A DNA stretch of 64,000 nucleotides from Oxobacter pfennigii (lineage in GTDB: Bacteria; Bacillota; Clostridia; Clostridiales; Oxobacteraceae): positions 1 through 64,000 of the forward strand of contig NZ_LKET01000026.1 in assembly GCF_001317355.1 (NCBI RefSeq), read 5' to 3'. Made by a program: the position numbers and the translations under genes. Below the pieces are notes generated by a model, which did not search any database, was not told where the DNA came from, and saw only the letters and a list, made by a program, of their open reading frames with translations. Below are positions 19,288-28,328 of the stretch, piece after piece. Within the stretch, counting starts at the first letter, position 1, and every line of letters begins with the position of its first letter.

Positions 19288-20263
19288 CTCTTAACCCCCT
19301 TATCAAATAAATCATAAATATGATTCCCCCTATGATACTTATGGTCAAACTGACACTCATCTCAAAGGGGTGGATAACAAGACGGCTTAACACATCACAT
19401 ACAAGGACAAAATCTGCTCCGAAAAACATCAAATCTATAATGGACTTTTTCATATTGTCACCGTAAAAGGAGGTTGCCATATTGGGTATTATAAGCCCTA
19501 CAAAAGGCAGCGGTCCTACTGCCACAAAGGTTGCGGCACTTATAAGGGCTATTATAACAAGACCAACAAAAACAACCCTGTTATAATTAAGACCTAAATT
19601 CTTTGAAAAGTCCTCGCCCATGCCTATGATGCTGAACCTGGTGGAATAAGTTATGGCAAAGACAAGGGGTAAAATTACTATGTATACCGTGGAAAAATCC
19701 CCGATTCTTGCAAAGCTTCCCAAGTTTATTGCTGTCATCATCTGCATCACATCAAACCTGTAGGCCACGGCAGTAGTCAAGGCTGAAATCAAGCCTCCGT
19801 ACATCATTCCAATAAGAGGAATGTACACTACCTCTCTAATTTTCAGCCTGTTTATAACAGATGTAAAAATAAGTGTTGAAAAAAAAGCAAACACAAAGGC
19901 AAACAATGTTTGTACAATTCCCGGCTGCTGATTTAAAAATATATATGATAGTAGCAGTCCAAAGGCAGCTGCATCCGTAGTGCCGCTTGTTGAAGGCGAC
20001 ATGAATTTATTGCGGCTTATGGCCTGCATTATAAGACCGGCGACGCTCAAGCCTGCTGCAGACAATATTATGGCAGCAGTCCTCGGAATCCTGCTGTGCC
20101 ATAAAACGCTCCATGCCGTTAAATCCTTGTTAAACAAGGCATTAAAGCTGACGCTGGCCGATGAGCCAATCATAAGCGAAGCTGTGAGGAGAATCAAAAA
20201 TAAAACAATAATTGAAATCCTTTTCCATTGCCAAAAATAAGCAGCTTTTAACCTGATTTCCAT
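19259..20263 (-). CDS. Siderophore ABC transporter permease (YclN-like)
   Basis: 334 residues, FecCD-family permease, first gene of the importer operon. The family's conserved parts are visible: WHSRIPRTAAIILSAAGLSVAGLIMQ near the N-terminus and GPLPFVGLIIPNM in the cytoplasmic loop that contacts the ATPase. I chose the ATG at 20263 because GAGGG lies 5 bases before it; two further ATGs upstream at 20278 and 20275 have no ribosome binding site. Three palindromes lie in the divergent promoter region between this gene and the hydrolase, suggesting metal-dependent repression. Confidence 0.9.
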   Translation of the reverse strand: MEIRLKAAYFWQWKRISIIVLFLILLTASLMIGSSASVSFNALFNKDLTAWSVLWHSRIPRTAAIILSAAGLSVAGLIMQAISRNKFMSPSTSGTTDAAAFGLLLSYIFLNQQPGIVQTLFAFVFAFFSTLIFTSVINRLKIREVVYIPLIGMMYGGLISALTTAVAYRFDVMQMMTAINLGSFARIGDFSTVYIVILPLVFAITYSTRFSIIGMGEDFSKNLGLNYNRVVFVGLVIIALISAATFVAVGPLPFVGLIIPNMATSFYGDNMKKSIIDLMFFGADFVLVCDVLSRLVIHPFEMSVSLTISIIGGIIFMIYLIRGLRGAKKIKTAN

Positions 20264-20288
20264 GCCTTCCCTCATCATAAATAAAATT

Positions 20289-20405
20289 AATTAAGTTATC
20301 TATATCTAACTTAATTTTAAAAAATCAAGTTAGTACAAGCTAACTTATGAGTAAATATATCATGTTAAGAACATCAATGTCAATAAGTTTTTTAGCTTAA
20401 GCTAA
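20289..20405. promoter_or_regulatory. Three palindromic operators in the divergent siderophore promoter region
   Basis: Site 1: AATTAAGTTA-N8-TAACTTAATT (20289-20316). Site 2: AAGTTAG-N6-CTAACTT (20327-20346). Site 3: TTAGCTTAAGCTAA (20392-20405). All are perfect and share the TTAG/CTAA halves of the DtxR/IdeR-type iron box (TTAGGTTAGCCTAACCTAA). They sit between the importer operon and the hydrolase gene. Iron regulation is inference. Confidence 0.6.
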
Positions 20406-20512
20406 CTTTTTTATCTATTGAAATAATTCAAGAAGGTTTAAAACCTCCTTTTTATGTTATAATTTTAATGCAGCTTAAACCTTTGAGTTTTATAATTCAG
20501 GAGGGAAATTTA

Positions 20513-21532
20513 ATGTATAAAAACCCCTATGAACATACGTCCGGAATAATTAAAAACTCCAAAGTTAAAGAAGCCGGATTTGAAGAACAGCAGTTTTTCA
20601 CGGGACAAATTAATATGAATTATGTTTCAGGGCCGGATAACGGAGTCCCTCTTGTGCTTATTCCTGCCCAAATGGGTACCTGGGAGAGCTACAAAAAGGT
20701 TATGATTCCTTTATCCGAGAAATTCAAGGTATATGTAGTTGAAATAAGAGGCCATGGAAAGTCAAGCTGGACCCCCGGTAACTATTCCTGGAAAATCATA
20801 GGGGAAGATATGAAGGCCTTTTTAAAAGATGTGGTAAAGAACAAAGCAATTATTGCCGGCAACTCATCCGGAGGCATTATAGCATTATGGTGTGCGGCAA
20901 ATTTGCCTGATTTTATCATGGGTGCAGTAATTGAAGATGCGCCTGTGTTTTCAGCCGAAATCCCAAGATTTAAAGAGCAGGATAAATACGTGTATAACGG
21001 CCTTAAACACTTAGTTGACACCATAGGAAATATTGAAAACCGAGATATTGCCAACTATTTTAAAGGGCTTAAGATGCCTGTATCTGAAAATCGAAATAAA
21101 GAAATGCCGGACTGGTTTGTCAAAATACTGTCCAAAATGATAAAAAAATATGAAGCAAATCACCCGGGGCAGCCACTGGAAGTTGGATTTGCCGATACAC
21201 TAAGAGTTATGTTAAAATCCCTCTCCATGTTCGACCCGGACTTTTCACGGGCTTTTGTAGACGGGCGATTTTATGAAGGCATAGACCACAAAGATGCCTT
21301 AAGCCGTGCAAAATGTCCTCTGCTTATAATGCATGCCAATTGGCACCGCTATAAAGACTGGGGTTTAGTTGGGGCAATGGATGATGAGGATGCCGCACAA
21401 ATACTGAAGCTTGCACCTCATGCTAAATATATAAAAATCCCTGCAAATCACGTCATTCATGTTTTTAAACCAAAGCTTTATATAGAAGCTGTTGAAAATT
21501 TTGCAAGGGAGATAGAAATACAGGGAAGTTAA
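20513..21532 (+). CDS. Alpha/beta hydrolase, divergent from the siderophore importer
   Basis: 339 residues from the chosen start; AGGAGG lies 9 bases before the ATG at 20513, while the ATG at 20468 has none. The alpha/beta-hydrolase core shows an oxyanion segment (LIPAQMGTWESY), REGHGxS-like EIRGHGKSSW, the nucleophile elbow GNSSGG with serine at about 118, an aspartate after the last strands and the catalytic histidine in NHVIHVF near the C-terminus. No signal peptide. Sharing an operator region with the siderophore importer suggests it cleaves an imported ester siderophore to release iron, but the sequence alone only supports a cytoplasmic hydrolase. Confidence 0.82.
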   Translation: MYKNPYEHTSGIIKNSKVKEAGFEEQQFFTGQINMNYVSGPDNGVPLVLIPAQMGTWESYKKVMIPLSEKFKVYVVEIRGHGKSSWTPGNYSWKIIGEDMKAFLKDVVKNKAIIAGNSSGGIIALWCAANLPDFIMGAVIEDAPVFSAEIPRFKEQDKYVYNGLKHLVDTIGNIENRDIANYFKGLKMPVSENRNKEMPDWFVKILSKMIKKYEANHPGQPLEVGFADTLRVMLKSLSMFDPDFSRAFVDGRFYEGIDHKDALSRAKCPLLIMHANWHRYKDWGLVGAMDDEDAAQILKLAPHAKYIKIPANHVIHVFKPKLYIEAVENFAREIEIQGS

Positions 21533-21554
21533 ACTAAAAGATTTAACTTCCCTG
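21521..21554. terminator. Shared hairpin overlapping two convergent stop codons
   Basis: CAGGGAAGTTAAA (21521-21533) pairs perfectly with TTTAACTTCCCTG (21542-21554), 8-base loop. The hydrolase stop lies in one arm and the HelD stop in the other, so the stem encodes the last residues of both genes. Confidence 0.8.
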
Positions 21555-23738
21555 TAAAAGCATTGTAGGCTCTCCTGAATAATACACACATAAAACATGG
21601 AGGGCGCGGGTTAAGGCTGTATATAATAAAAGCCTCTCTTCCTCACTATTGTAATTTCCCTCGCCGGCGTTGAAGATTATAACCACGTCAAATTCCAGCC
21701 CTTTGGCAAGGTAAGCCGGTATTACAATTACATCGTTTAAGAATTCCTCATCGTCGTCAATCAACACCTTAATCTCTACTCTGTCCTTTAAATAATCGTA
21801 TACTTCTTTAGCCTGTTTTTTAGTCCTTGTTATGACACCGATGGATTTATATCCTTTTCCTTTGTATTTTATTATGTCTCTATGAATTCTTTCCTTTATA
21901 TACTCTTCTTTATTAAAGCCAAAGACTATAGGTTCATCTCCGTGCCTTGCCACCGATTCCGCTGTGACTTCCTTGTTAAGAAGCTTCCTCGAAAATCGTG
22001 TTATTTCCGCCGTGGATCTGTAGCTTTTAGATAAGCTCATAATACAGGTATTATCCTCTGAGAATATATGTGATATATTATTATAATCTCCTACATTCAT
22101 ATATGGGTTTATTGATTGATTTAAATCTCCCAGCATTGTAATACTTGCATGGTCAAAAAGCTGATGAAAAACCTCATATTGAAGGGGAGTATAATCCTGA
22201 GCTTCATCAATAATAACATATTTTATATCTGTTGTTTTTGGAAGGTCTCCAAATGCACCCTTCAGATATAAAAGGGGAGTCTGGTCTTCATAATACAGGG
22301 TATGATATTTGAAATTTTCCAGAGTATAGCTTTTTATATCGACTATTTCTTCTTTTGTGTATTCTGTATTTACGTTATGGTAAAACTGCTCCAAATTCTC
22401 AAAGAGCTTCATATAAAGATCAATCAGATTAAAATCTGTCAATCGGTCAACCTGTTGATATACTTCATTTAATTCTGCCTTCACGCTGTAAATTTTGTTT
22501 CCCGCAGCTTCATTTATACTTTTCCTTTCGTAAGGCTCAAGAAGATACAAAATCCTGTTCTTTATCTTTTGAAGCCTTCTTTTTATAGGAAGGTCGATAT
22601 AATCATTGTGAAAAAGTTCCCTCAATTCTTTGGAGGAAATTATTAATTTGCCACCGAAAATTATATCATCAAAGCTCCTGCCTGCTTTTTGCACATGGTT
22701 TACATATTGCTTTAAAACATGGATGAATTCCATGGAAGACTTGTATTTTATGCTGTTCATCCTTCGTTGATAAGCGGGGCTATCCTGGGATGACAGGATA
22801 TATTCCATCATATCGTAGTAATCTTCTTTATTAAGTTCATATCCTAAAGCTTTATGCATATATTCCTTAAAGGTTGTCTGGGAGATATTATCCTCACCCA
22901 GCTGGGGCAATACATTTGATATATAATCATTAAAAATCTGATTGGGTGAAAATATAACTATATTTTGAGAGGTTATTTTTTCACGATACTTATATAATAA
23001 ATAGGCGACTCTGTGAAGGGCAATGGATGTTTTTCCGCTGCCCGCAGGGCCCTGTACAATTAAATTTTTAAATTCTTCATTGCGTATTACCTTGTTCTGC
23101 TCCCTTTGAATGGTAGTCACAATTGCCTTCATTTTGTCGTCGGTGCTTTTGCTCAGTATTTCCTGAAGGATTTCATCGTCAATCTTAAGGTTGCTGTCAA
23201 ACATGTACTCAATTTTGCCATTGGTTATCTTATATTGCCTCTTTAAAGTCAGTCGTCCCTTGATAACCCCTTCAGGACATACATAGGACGCTTCTCCTAT
23301 TTCATAATCATAAAACATGCCGGAAACAGGGGCCCGCCAGTCGTAAATGAGAACATCATAGTCATCGTTCACCAGGTTTGATATGCCTATATAAAACTTT
23401 TCAGCTCCCGCCTCTCCGCTTTCGTGAAAATCTATTCTTCCGAAGTAGGGGGATAAAATCATTTTTTCATACTTTTCCTTAACCTTTTCTATGAATCCGT
23501 GGCTTCTCTTTTGCCATCTTAATATATCAATATAACTCATAAAATCCGACAGCTGGTCTAATTCATTGGCTATAGAGACAGAACCGACCTCCTGCCATAA
23601 TTCTCTTTGAGTTTCTATATTTTCTCTTTTTATTTTGTCATTTAAATGCCGCTTTTCATCAAGCTGCTTATGTGCTTCTTTCAGCACAGTATCCAGCCAC
23701 TCGCTTTCCTTCTTCCATTCAACATCATTTATTCCCAT
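21543..23738 (-). CDS. helD: HelD-like UvrD/Rep superfamily helicase
   Basis: 731 residues. A long N-terminal coiled region (about 1-95) precedes the superfamily 1 helicase core: Walker A GPAGSGKTS at about 220-228, motif II IIDEAQDYTPLQY, motif III-like LGDLNQSI, SKSYRSTAEI and a C-terminal GLEFDVVIIFNA and YTALTRA (motif VI). The N-terminal arm and the order match HelD, the Firmicute factor that removes stalled RNA polymerase from DNA and helps recycle it; B. subtilis HelD is a little longer. Not UvrD or PcrA, which lack this N-terminal arm. No operon partner. The ribosome binding site is GGGGAGGAA. Confidence 0.85.
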   Translation of the reverse strand: MGINDVEWKKESEWLDTVLKEAHKQLDEKRHLNDKIKRENIETQRELWQEVGSVSIANELDQLSDFMSYIDILRWQKRSHGFIEKVKEKYEKMILSPYFGRIDFHESGEAGAEKFYIGISNLVNDDYDVLIYDWRAPVSGMFYDYEIGEASYVCPEGVIKGRLTLKRQYKITNGKIEYMFDSNLKIDDEILQEILSKSTDDKMKAIVTTIQREQNKVIRNEEFKNLIVQGPAGSGKTSIALHRVAYLLYKYREKITSQNIVIFSPNQIFNDYISNVLPQLGEDNISQTTFKEYMHKALGYELNKEDYYDMMEYILSSQDSPAYQRRMNSIKYKSSMEFIHVLKQYVNHVQKAGRSFDDIIFGGKLIISSKELRELFHNDYIDLPIKRRLQKIKNRILYLLEPYERKSINEAAGNKIYSVKAELNEVYQQVDRLTDFNLIDLYMKLFENLEQFYHNVNTEYTKEEIVDIKSYTLENFKYHTLYYEDQTPLLYLKGAFGDLPKTTDIKYVIIDEAQDYTPLQYEVFHQLFDHASITMLGDLNQSINPYMNVGDYNNISHIFSEDNTCIMSLSKSYRSTAEITRFSRKLLNKEVTAESVARHGDEPIVFGFNKEEYIKERIHRDIIKYKGKGYKSIGVITRTKKQAKEVYDYLKDRVEIKVLIDDDEEFLNDVIVIPAYLAKGLEFDVVIIFNAGEGNYNSEEERLLLYTALTRALHVLCVYYSGEPTMLLQGS

Positions 23739-23897
23739 GACAATTCCTCCCCTATAAATACAAGGTAATATATATTATACGTCGGTTTTATAGGTGAATA
23801 CCAACAATATATTTTGTGTGAATTTTATATTTTAATCCATAGGAAAGAAACCAGGGTAATCCGGCACATAAAAACTAATGTTTCAGATGAAAAATCT

Positions 23898-24099
23898 GGG
23901 GCTGTTGCATATGAAACAACGTAAATGAGCATTGTGAGAGTTCTCAGCAAGTTCTTGGTGGGTCTGCCGCAGAAAATACTTAGAATTTTAGATTGTTTGA
24001 ACGAAGGAAGTTTAAGAATTTTTGTATTTTCAAGGCAGGAAACCTTAGAACTTGCTGAACTCAAGCACAGCAATGCAGTGTTTAAAATGCAACAGCTCC
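23898..24099. mobile_element. Foldback element (MITE-like), 202 bp, with GGGGCTGTTGCAT ends
   Basis: Terminal inverted repeats GGGGCTGTTGCAT (23898-23910) and ATGCAACAGCTCC (24087-24099, one mismatch). Inside, further stretches are inverted copies: AGTTCTCAGCAAGTTCT against AGAACTTGCTGAACT, and CTGCCGCAGAAAATAC against GTATTTTCAAGGCAG. The whole element can fold on itself. Such ends are reminiscent of IS1182-group elements in Clostridia. There is no transposase; short frames through it are not genes. Confidence 0.7.
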
Positions 24100-24110
24100 G
24101 GTCAAATGTA

Positions 24111-25433
24111 TCATTTTTCAAAGTTCTTTAGGGCATTTTTAATGCTGTCTACATTTCCATTATTCTCTTCAATAATACGGCTGACTTTGTCATAGCCCAG
24201 CTTCTGTGTATATTCCACCGTAAATGCATAAGAGCTTTCGAGGAGTTTTAAACATCTTTCACTATCGGCTTCTATTAAGTCCACGCATTTTGTACGGAAA
24301 ATAATAACGGTTCTCTCTAAAAGAGACAGGCTTTCAAGTAAAGAATCTGCTATCAGCGGTAAAAACGCATTAAGTTCAAATTCCCCATGAGAAGCAGCGG
24401 CCGTAATGGCATAATCATTGGCAATTACCTTCATAGAAGCCTGTATCACCATTTCAGGGATAACCGGATTTACCTTGCCCGGCATTATGGTACTCCCCAT
24501 TTGCATGGGGGCAAGTTTAATCTCGCCTATCCCGCCCGCAGGCCCCGAATTCATAAGGCGTATATCATTTGAAATTTTCATCAGGTTTACCGCCAGAGCT
24601 TTTAAAAGCCCCGACACTTCAACAAAAACATCATTGTTCTGCGTAATATCCATGGGATATTCGGCGGCGGCAAGTCCTATGTTTGTCATTTCCCTCAGCT
24701 TATCGATGACTCCAAAACGGTATTTCCGATCGGCATTTGCTGACGTACCCACCGCCGTTCCTCCGATATTTACCTGGCGCAGGCGCTCCTCAACCTTGTA
24801 AAGCCTCCACCGGTCCCGTGCTATAGCCTGGGCATAAGAGCCGAACTCGGAACCTAGGGTAATTGGAATTGCGTCCATAAGCTCGGTCCGCCCCAGCTTT
24901 TTTATATCATCAAACTGGTTTTCTTTTTTCTGGAAGGACTGCTGGAGCTTTGCACATCCTTCGCTTAAATCGCGGAGCAGCTCGATTGCCGCAATACGCA
25001 ACGCCGTAGGATATACGTCGTTGGTGGACTGGCCCCGGTTCACATCATCAATAGGATGGATAAAATCATATTCACCGCAGTTTTTGCCCGATAATTTCAA
25101 AGCCAGGTTTGCAATTACCTCGTTTACATTCATATTTGTCGATGTGCCCGCCCCGCCCTGCATGGCATCGACGATAAACTGTCCGTCTGCTTGTCCGGAA
25201 AGAATGATGTCACAGGCATCAGTAATTGCCCTGTATACTCCCTCTTTTCCAACACCAAGCTTTATATAAGTCATGGCAGCTGCTTTTTTGACTTTTACTA
25301 TGGCATAAATAAGCCGCAGGCTGGTTTTTTTATAGTTGACCGAAAAATTATCCTTTGCCCGTGCGCTTTGTATACCATACAATATATGATCATCAAGCTG
25401 TACTTCACCAAGCCTGTCTTTTTCAATACGCAT
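24111..25433 (-). CDS. aspA: Aspartate ammonia-lyase, hyd-cluster type
   Basis: 440 residues from the chosen start. Fumarase/aspartase superfamily: GTSTNMNVNEVIAN, STNDVYPTA, the TAVGTSANAD segment and the signature GSTIMPGKVNPVIPE are all present. The enzyme converts aspartate to fumarate and ammonia. An aspartase gene is a known companion of hydrogenase-maturation genes in Clostridia, and this one follows hydF. GGAG lies 6 bases before the ATG at 25433; the GTG at 25460 is not needed. The 205-base gap to hydF holds no clear terminator, so it is probably part of the operon. Its link to H-cluster assembly (ammonia or fumarate supply) is unproven. Confidence 0.85.
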   Translation of the reverse strand: MRIEKDRLGEVQLDDHILYGIQSARAKDNFSVNYKKTSLRLIYAIVKVKKAAAMTYIKLGVGKEGVYRAITDACDIILSGQADGQFIVDAMQGGAGTSTNMNVNEVIANLALKLSGKNCGEYDFIHPIDDVNRGQSTNDVYPTALRIAAIELLRDLSEGCAKLQQSFQKKENQFDDIKKLGRTELMDAIPITLGSEFGSYAQAIARDRWRLYKVEERLRQVNIGGTAVGTSANADRKYRFGVIDKLREMTNIGLAAAEYPMDITQNNDVFVEVSGLLKALAVNLMKISNDIRLMNSGPAGGIGEIKLAPMQMGSTIMPGKVNPVIPEMVIQASMKVIANDYAITAAASHGEFELNAFLPLIADSLLESLSLLERTVIIFRTKCVDLIEADSERCLKLLESSYAFTVEYTQKLGYDKVSRIIEENNGNVDSIKNALKNFEK

Positions 25434-25638
25434 ATTAAGCTCCATTCTGCCGCTGTGCACCGGCTCAAATTAGTATAAGACTTATGAGGCGCATATGAGA
25501 ATTATATTTAGTGGCTTATCCTTCATTTAACTGTGAAGTTCTAAGCCTTTTCACTAATGTTTGACTCCGTAATATTTAAAACACTTGTGAAATTATTCAT
25601 TAGTCTTATGCCTATGGTTGGCCTTTCATATCAATCTG

Positions 25639-26844
25639 TCACTCTTCAATTTCCGCCAGTATATGGGGGAATATTTCAAGGCTGCGCCTTAAAATTCCCT
25701 GCATATATGCTATTATAATTCCATAGTTGGTTATAGGCACATCCTGGTCAACGGAACATTTCTGACGGTACTTTACTTCTCTTTCCGTAAGCATACATCC
25801 TCCGCAGTGTACGATGAGTTTATACTTGGATAAATCATCTGGGAATTCAGTGCCCGAAGTAAATTCAAAATCAAGCTGTTTCCCAGTGTAATTTTTTATC
25901 CACCTGGGCAGTTTAACACGGCCTATATCGTCACATTGCCTGTGATGGGTGCAGCCCTCGGAAATAAGCAATATATCACCGTCACAGAGCTTTTCAAGGG
26001 CGGCTGCCCCTTTTACCGCCTCATCCAGCAAACCTTTATACCGGGCGAAGAGTATGGAAAAGGATGTAAGCAATATATCTTTTGGTGTATCTGCCGAAGC
26101 CTTTGCAAACACCTGGCTGTCCGTAATTACAAGCTTAGGTTTCTTACCCAGGTTTTCAAGGGTTTCCCGAAGTTCAAATTCCTTGACGACAATAGCTGCT
26201 GCATCTGCTTCCAGAATATCACGGATTGTCTGCTGCTGGGGCAATATCAGCCTTCCTTTGGGAGCCGCCTTGTCTATAGGGGTGACTAGTACAACAAAAT
26301 CCGACGGGCTTATCAAGTCGCCGACGATTTTCAGTTTTTGCTCGTCTCTCAAAGACATAGATGCTATTTTTTCCTTCAGTTCTTCTATATTCGCCTTTTT
26401 TATTGCGCTGACATATATCTCATTGCCTGACCCAGTCTTTTCTTCTGTCAGCAAGTCGGATTTATTATAAACTACAATATAGTTTATATTTTTTTCTTGA
26501 AACAGTCTGATTAACTCATGATCGGCTTCTGTTTTCCCGCAGGTTGAGTCCACGACCAGTATGGCCACATCCGTCTTGTTCAGCACCTGCCTTGCTTTTC
26601 TTATTCTAAGTTCTCCTAATGTCCCTTCATCATCAATTCCCGGCGTATCGATAATCATAACCGGACCCATAGGAAGGAGTTCCATGGATTTTAATACAGG
26701 GTCGGTAGTGGTGCCTTTAATATCGGATACAACTGCCAGGTCCTGCCCTGTAACAGCATTAACAACACTGGATTTTCCCGCATTTCTTTTACCGAAAAAA
26801 CCTATGTGTACGCGTTCACCTGAAGGTGTTTCATTCATTCCCAT
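25639..26844 (-). CDS. hydF: [FeFe]-hydrogenase maturation GTPase HydF
   Basis: 401 residues, typical length. N-terminal GTPase domain: G1 GKRNAGKSS at about 15-23, G3 DTPGI and G4 NKSD. The C-terminal iron-sulfur domain has the HydF pattern C-T-H followed about 50 residues later by HCGGC. HydF is the scaffold on which the 2Fe subcluster is built and from which it is delivered to HydA. It begins 11 bases after hydG with a strong GGGGGG ribosome binding site. No hydrogenase structural gene lies in this window. Confidence 0.96.
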   Translation of the reverse strand: MGMNETPSGERVHIGFFGKRNAGKSSVVNAVTGQDLAVVSDIKGTTTDPVLKSMELLPMGPVMIIDTPGIDDEGTLGELRIRKARQVLNKTDVAILVVDSTCGKTEADHELIRLFQEKNINYIVVYNKSDLLTEEKTGSGNEIYVSAIKKANIEELKEKIASMSLRDEQKLKIVGDLISPSDFVVLVTPIDKAAPKGRLILPQQQTIRDILEADAAAIVVKEFELRETLENLGKKPKLVITDSQVFAKASADTPKDILLTSFSILFARYKGLLDEAVKGAAALEKLCDGDILLISEGCTHHRQCDDIGRVKLPRWIKNYTGKQLDFEFTSGTEFPDDLSKYKLIVHCGGCMLTEREVKYRQKCSVDQDVPITNYGIIIAYMQGILRRSLEIFPHILAEIEE

Positions 26845-26855
26845 AGTATCCCCCC

Positions 26856-28274
26856 TTAAAACCTGAAGTCCCGTTTACCATTTTTAATGCTGTCAAGGTT
26901 TTTAACAGTAATACCTTTTATTCTTTCACTGGGTATGCTATTGATTTCAGCATCAATCAAATTTTCACCGATTATTTTTGTATCTGAAGAAGCATAGTCT
27001 TCCAGGTATTCCTTCAAGGTCATAAGGGCATTGGGATGGCAAAAATTCAGGATCTGCCCGCTTTTACAAAAGCTCATGAACCTGTCGCCTGTCCTGCCTT
27101 CCCGGTAACAGGCTGTGCAAAAACTGGGGACATATTTAAGTTCCATGAGCCATCTTACGACTTCATCGAGAGTCCTTTTATCACTGACATCAAATTGCTC
27201 TGAAATTTCATCTTCGGGTTCCGGTTCATAGTATCCGCCGACGCTTGTCCTGGAACCCCCGCTGATCTGGGATACGCCAAGGCTGATTATCCTCTCTCGA
27301 CAGGCCTTGCTTTCCCTCGTAGATATGATCATTCCCGTATACGGAACGGAAATCCTTATACAGGCAACTATTTTTGCAAATATATTGTCATCAATTCCAT
27401 TATCGAATACATCCGGGTCAATATCATCCGCATGCTTTATCCTCGGCACGCTTATGGTGTGGGGTCCCACTCCAAAGACAGCTTCAAGGTGTTCCGCATG
27501 CATAAGAAGCCCAGCAAATTCGTACCGGTAAAGCTCAAGGCCGAACAAAACTCCCAGCCCTACATCATCTATCCCGCCTTCCATGGCCCGGTCCATTGCT
27601 TCCGTATGATAAGCATAGTCGTGTTTGGGCCCTGTAGGGTGGAGTTTTTCATAGCTTTTTTTATGATAGGTCTCCTGGAAAAGTATATATGTCCCTATGC
27701 CCGCATCTTTAAGCTTTTTATAATTTTCTACGGTGGTAGCTGCAATATTCACATTTACACGGCGTATGGCACCGTTTTTATGCTTAATGCTGTAAATGGT
27801 ATTTATTGATTCTAAGATATACTCTATGGGATTATTCACCGGATCTTCACCCGACTCAATTGCAAGGCGCTTATGACCCATATCCTGCAGGGCGGTGACC
27901 TCCCGGATTATATCCTCCTGAGTAAGTTTTTTTCTTGCTATGTGTTTGTTTTTTACGTGGTAGGGACAGTAGACACAGCCGTTTACACAATAATTGGATA
28001 AATACAGCGGTGCAAACATAACAATACGATTTCCATAAAAATCATTTTTAATCTGGTTTGCCAGGGCAAACATTTCCCGGTTTTTTTCTTCAATATCGCA
28101 CTCAAGCAGCACTGCAGCTTCTCTGTGGGAAAGGCCCTTTTTAAGCCTTGCTTTTTCAATTATACTATCAATTAATTCAGCATTGCTCTTGTTCTTCTCG
28201 GCATAGGCCAAGGTTTCCAGCACTTCCTGGTGGTCAATGAACTCAACGGCTTTTAATGATTTTGGATTATACAT
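26856..28274 (-). CDS. hydG: [FeFe]-hydrogenase maturation radical SAM tyrosine lyase HydG
   Basis: 472 residues. The radical-SAM cluster motif is C96-x3-C100-x2-C103 in NYCVNGCVYC; the C-terminal auxiliary-cluster motif CTAC...FC (CX2CX22C type) is complete. HydG cleaves tyrosine to give CO and cyanide bound to iron for the H-cluster. It resembles ThiH, but the auxiliary motif and the flanking hydE and hydF decide for HydG. Ribosome binding site AAAGGAAA. Confidence 0.97.
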   Translation of the reverse strand: MYNPKSLKAVEFIDHQEVLETLAYAEKNKSNAELIDSIIEKARLKKGLSHREAAVLLECDIEEKNREMFALANQIKNDFYGNRIVMFAPLYLSNYCVNGCVYCPYHVKNKHIARKKLTQEDIIREVTALQDMGHKRLAIESGEDPVNNPIEYILESINTIYSIKHKNGAIRRVNVNIAATTVENYKKLKDAGIGTYILFQETYHKKSYEKLHPTGPKHDYAYHTEAMDRAMEGGIDDVGLGVLFGLELYRYEFAGLLMHAEHLEAVFGVGPHTISVPRIKHADDIDPDVFDNGIDDNIFAKIVACIRISVPYTGMIISTRESKACRERIISLGVSQISGGSRTSVGGYYEPEPEDEISEQFDVSDKRTLDEVVRWLMELKYVPSFCTACYREGRTGDRFMSFCKSGQILNFCHPNALMTLKEYLEDYASSDTKIIGENLIDAEINSIPSERIKGITVKNLDSIKNGKRDFRF

Positions 28275-28328
28275 AATTATTTTCCTTTCTTTTGGGTCAG
28301 ATGACTCTTCCCCATCAGTTATTTTTAT

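Noticed and set aside
23825-24131. Short frames on both strands between helD and aspA
   Set aside because: They run through the foldback element and have no ribosome binding site; the symmetry of the element explains frames on both strands.
26856-28274. ThiH
   Set aside because: The C-terminal CTAC...FC auxiliary-cluster motif and flanking hydE and hydF identify HydG.
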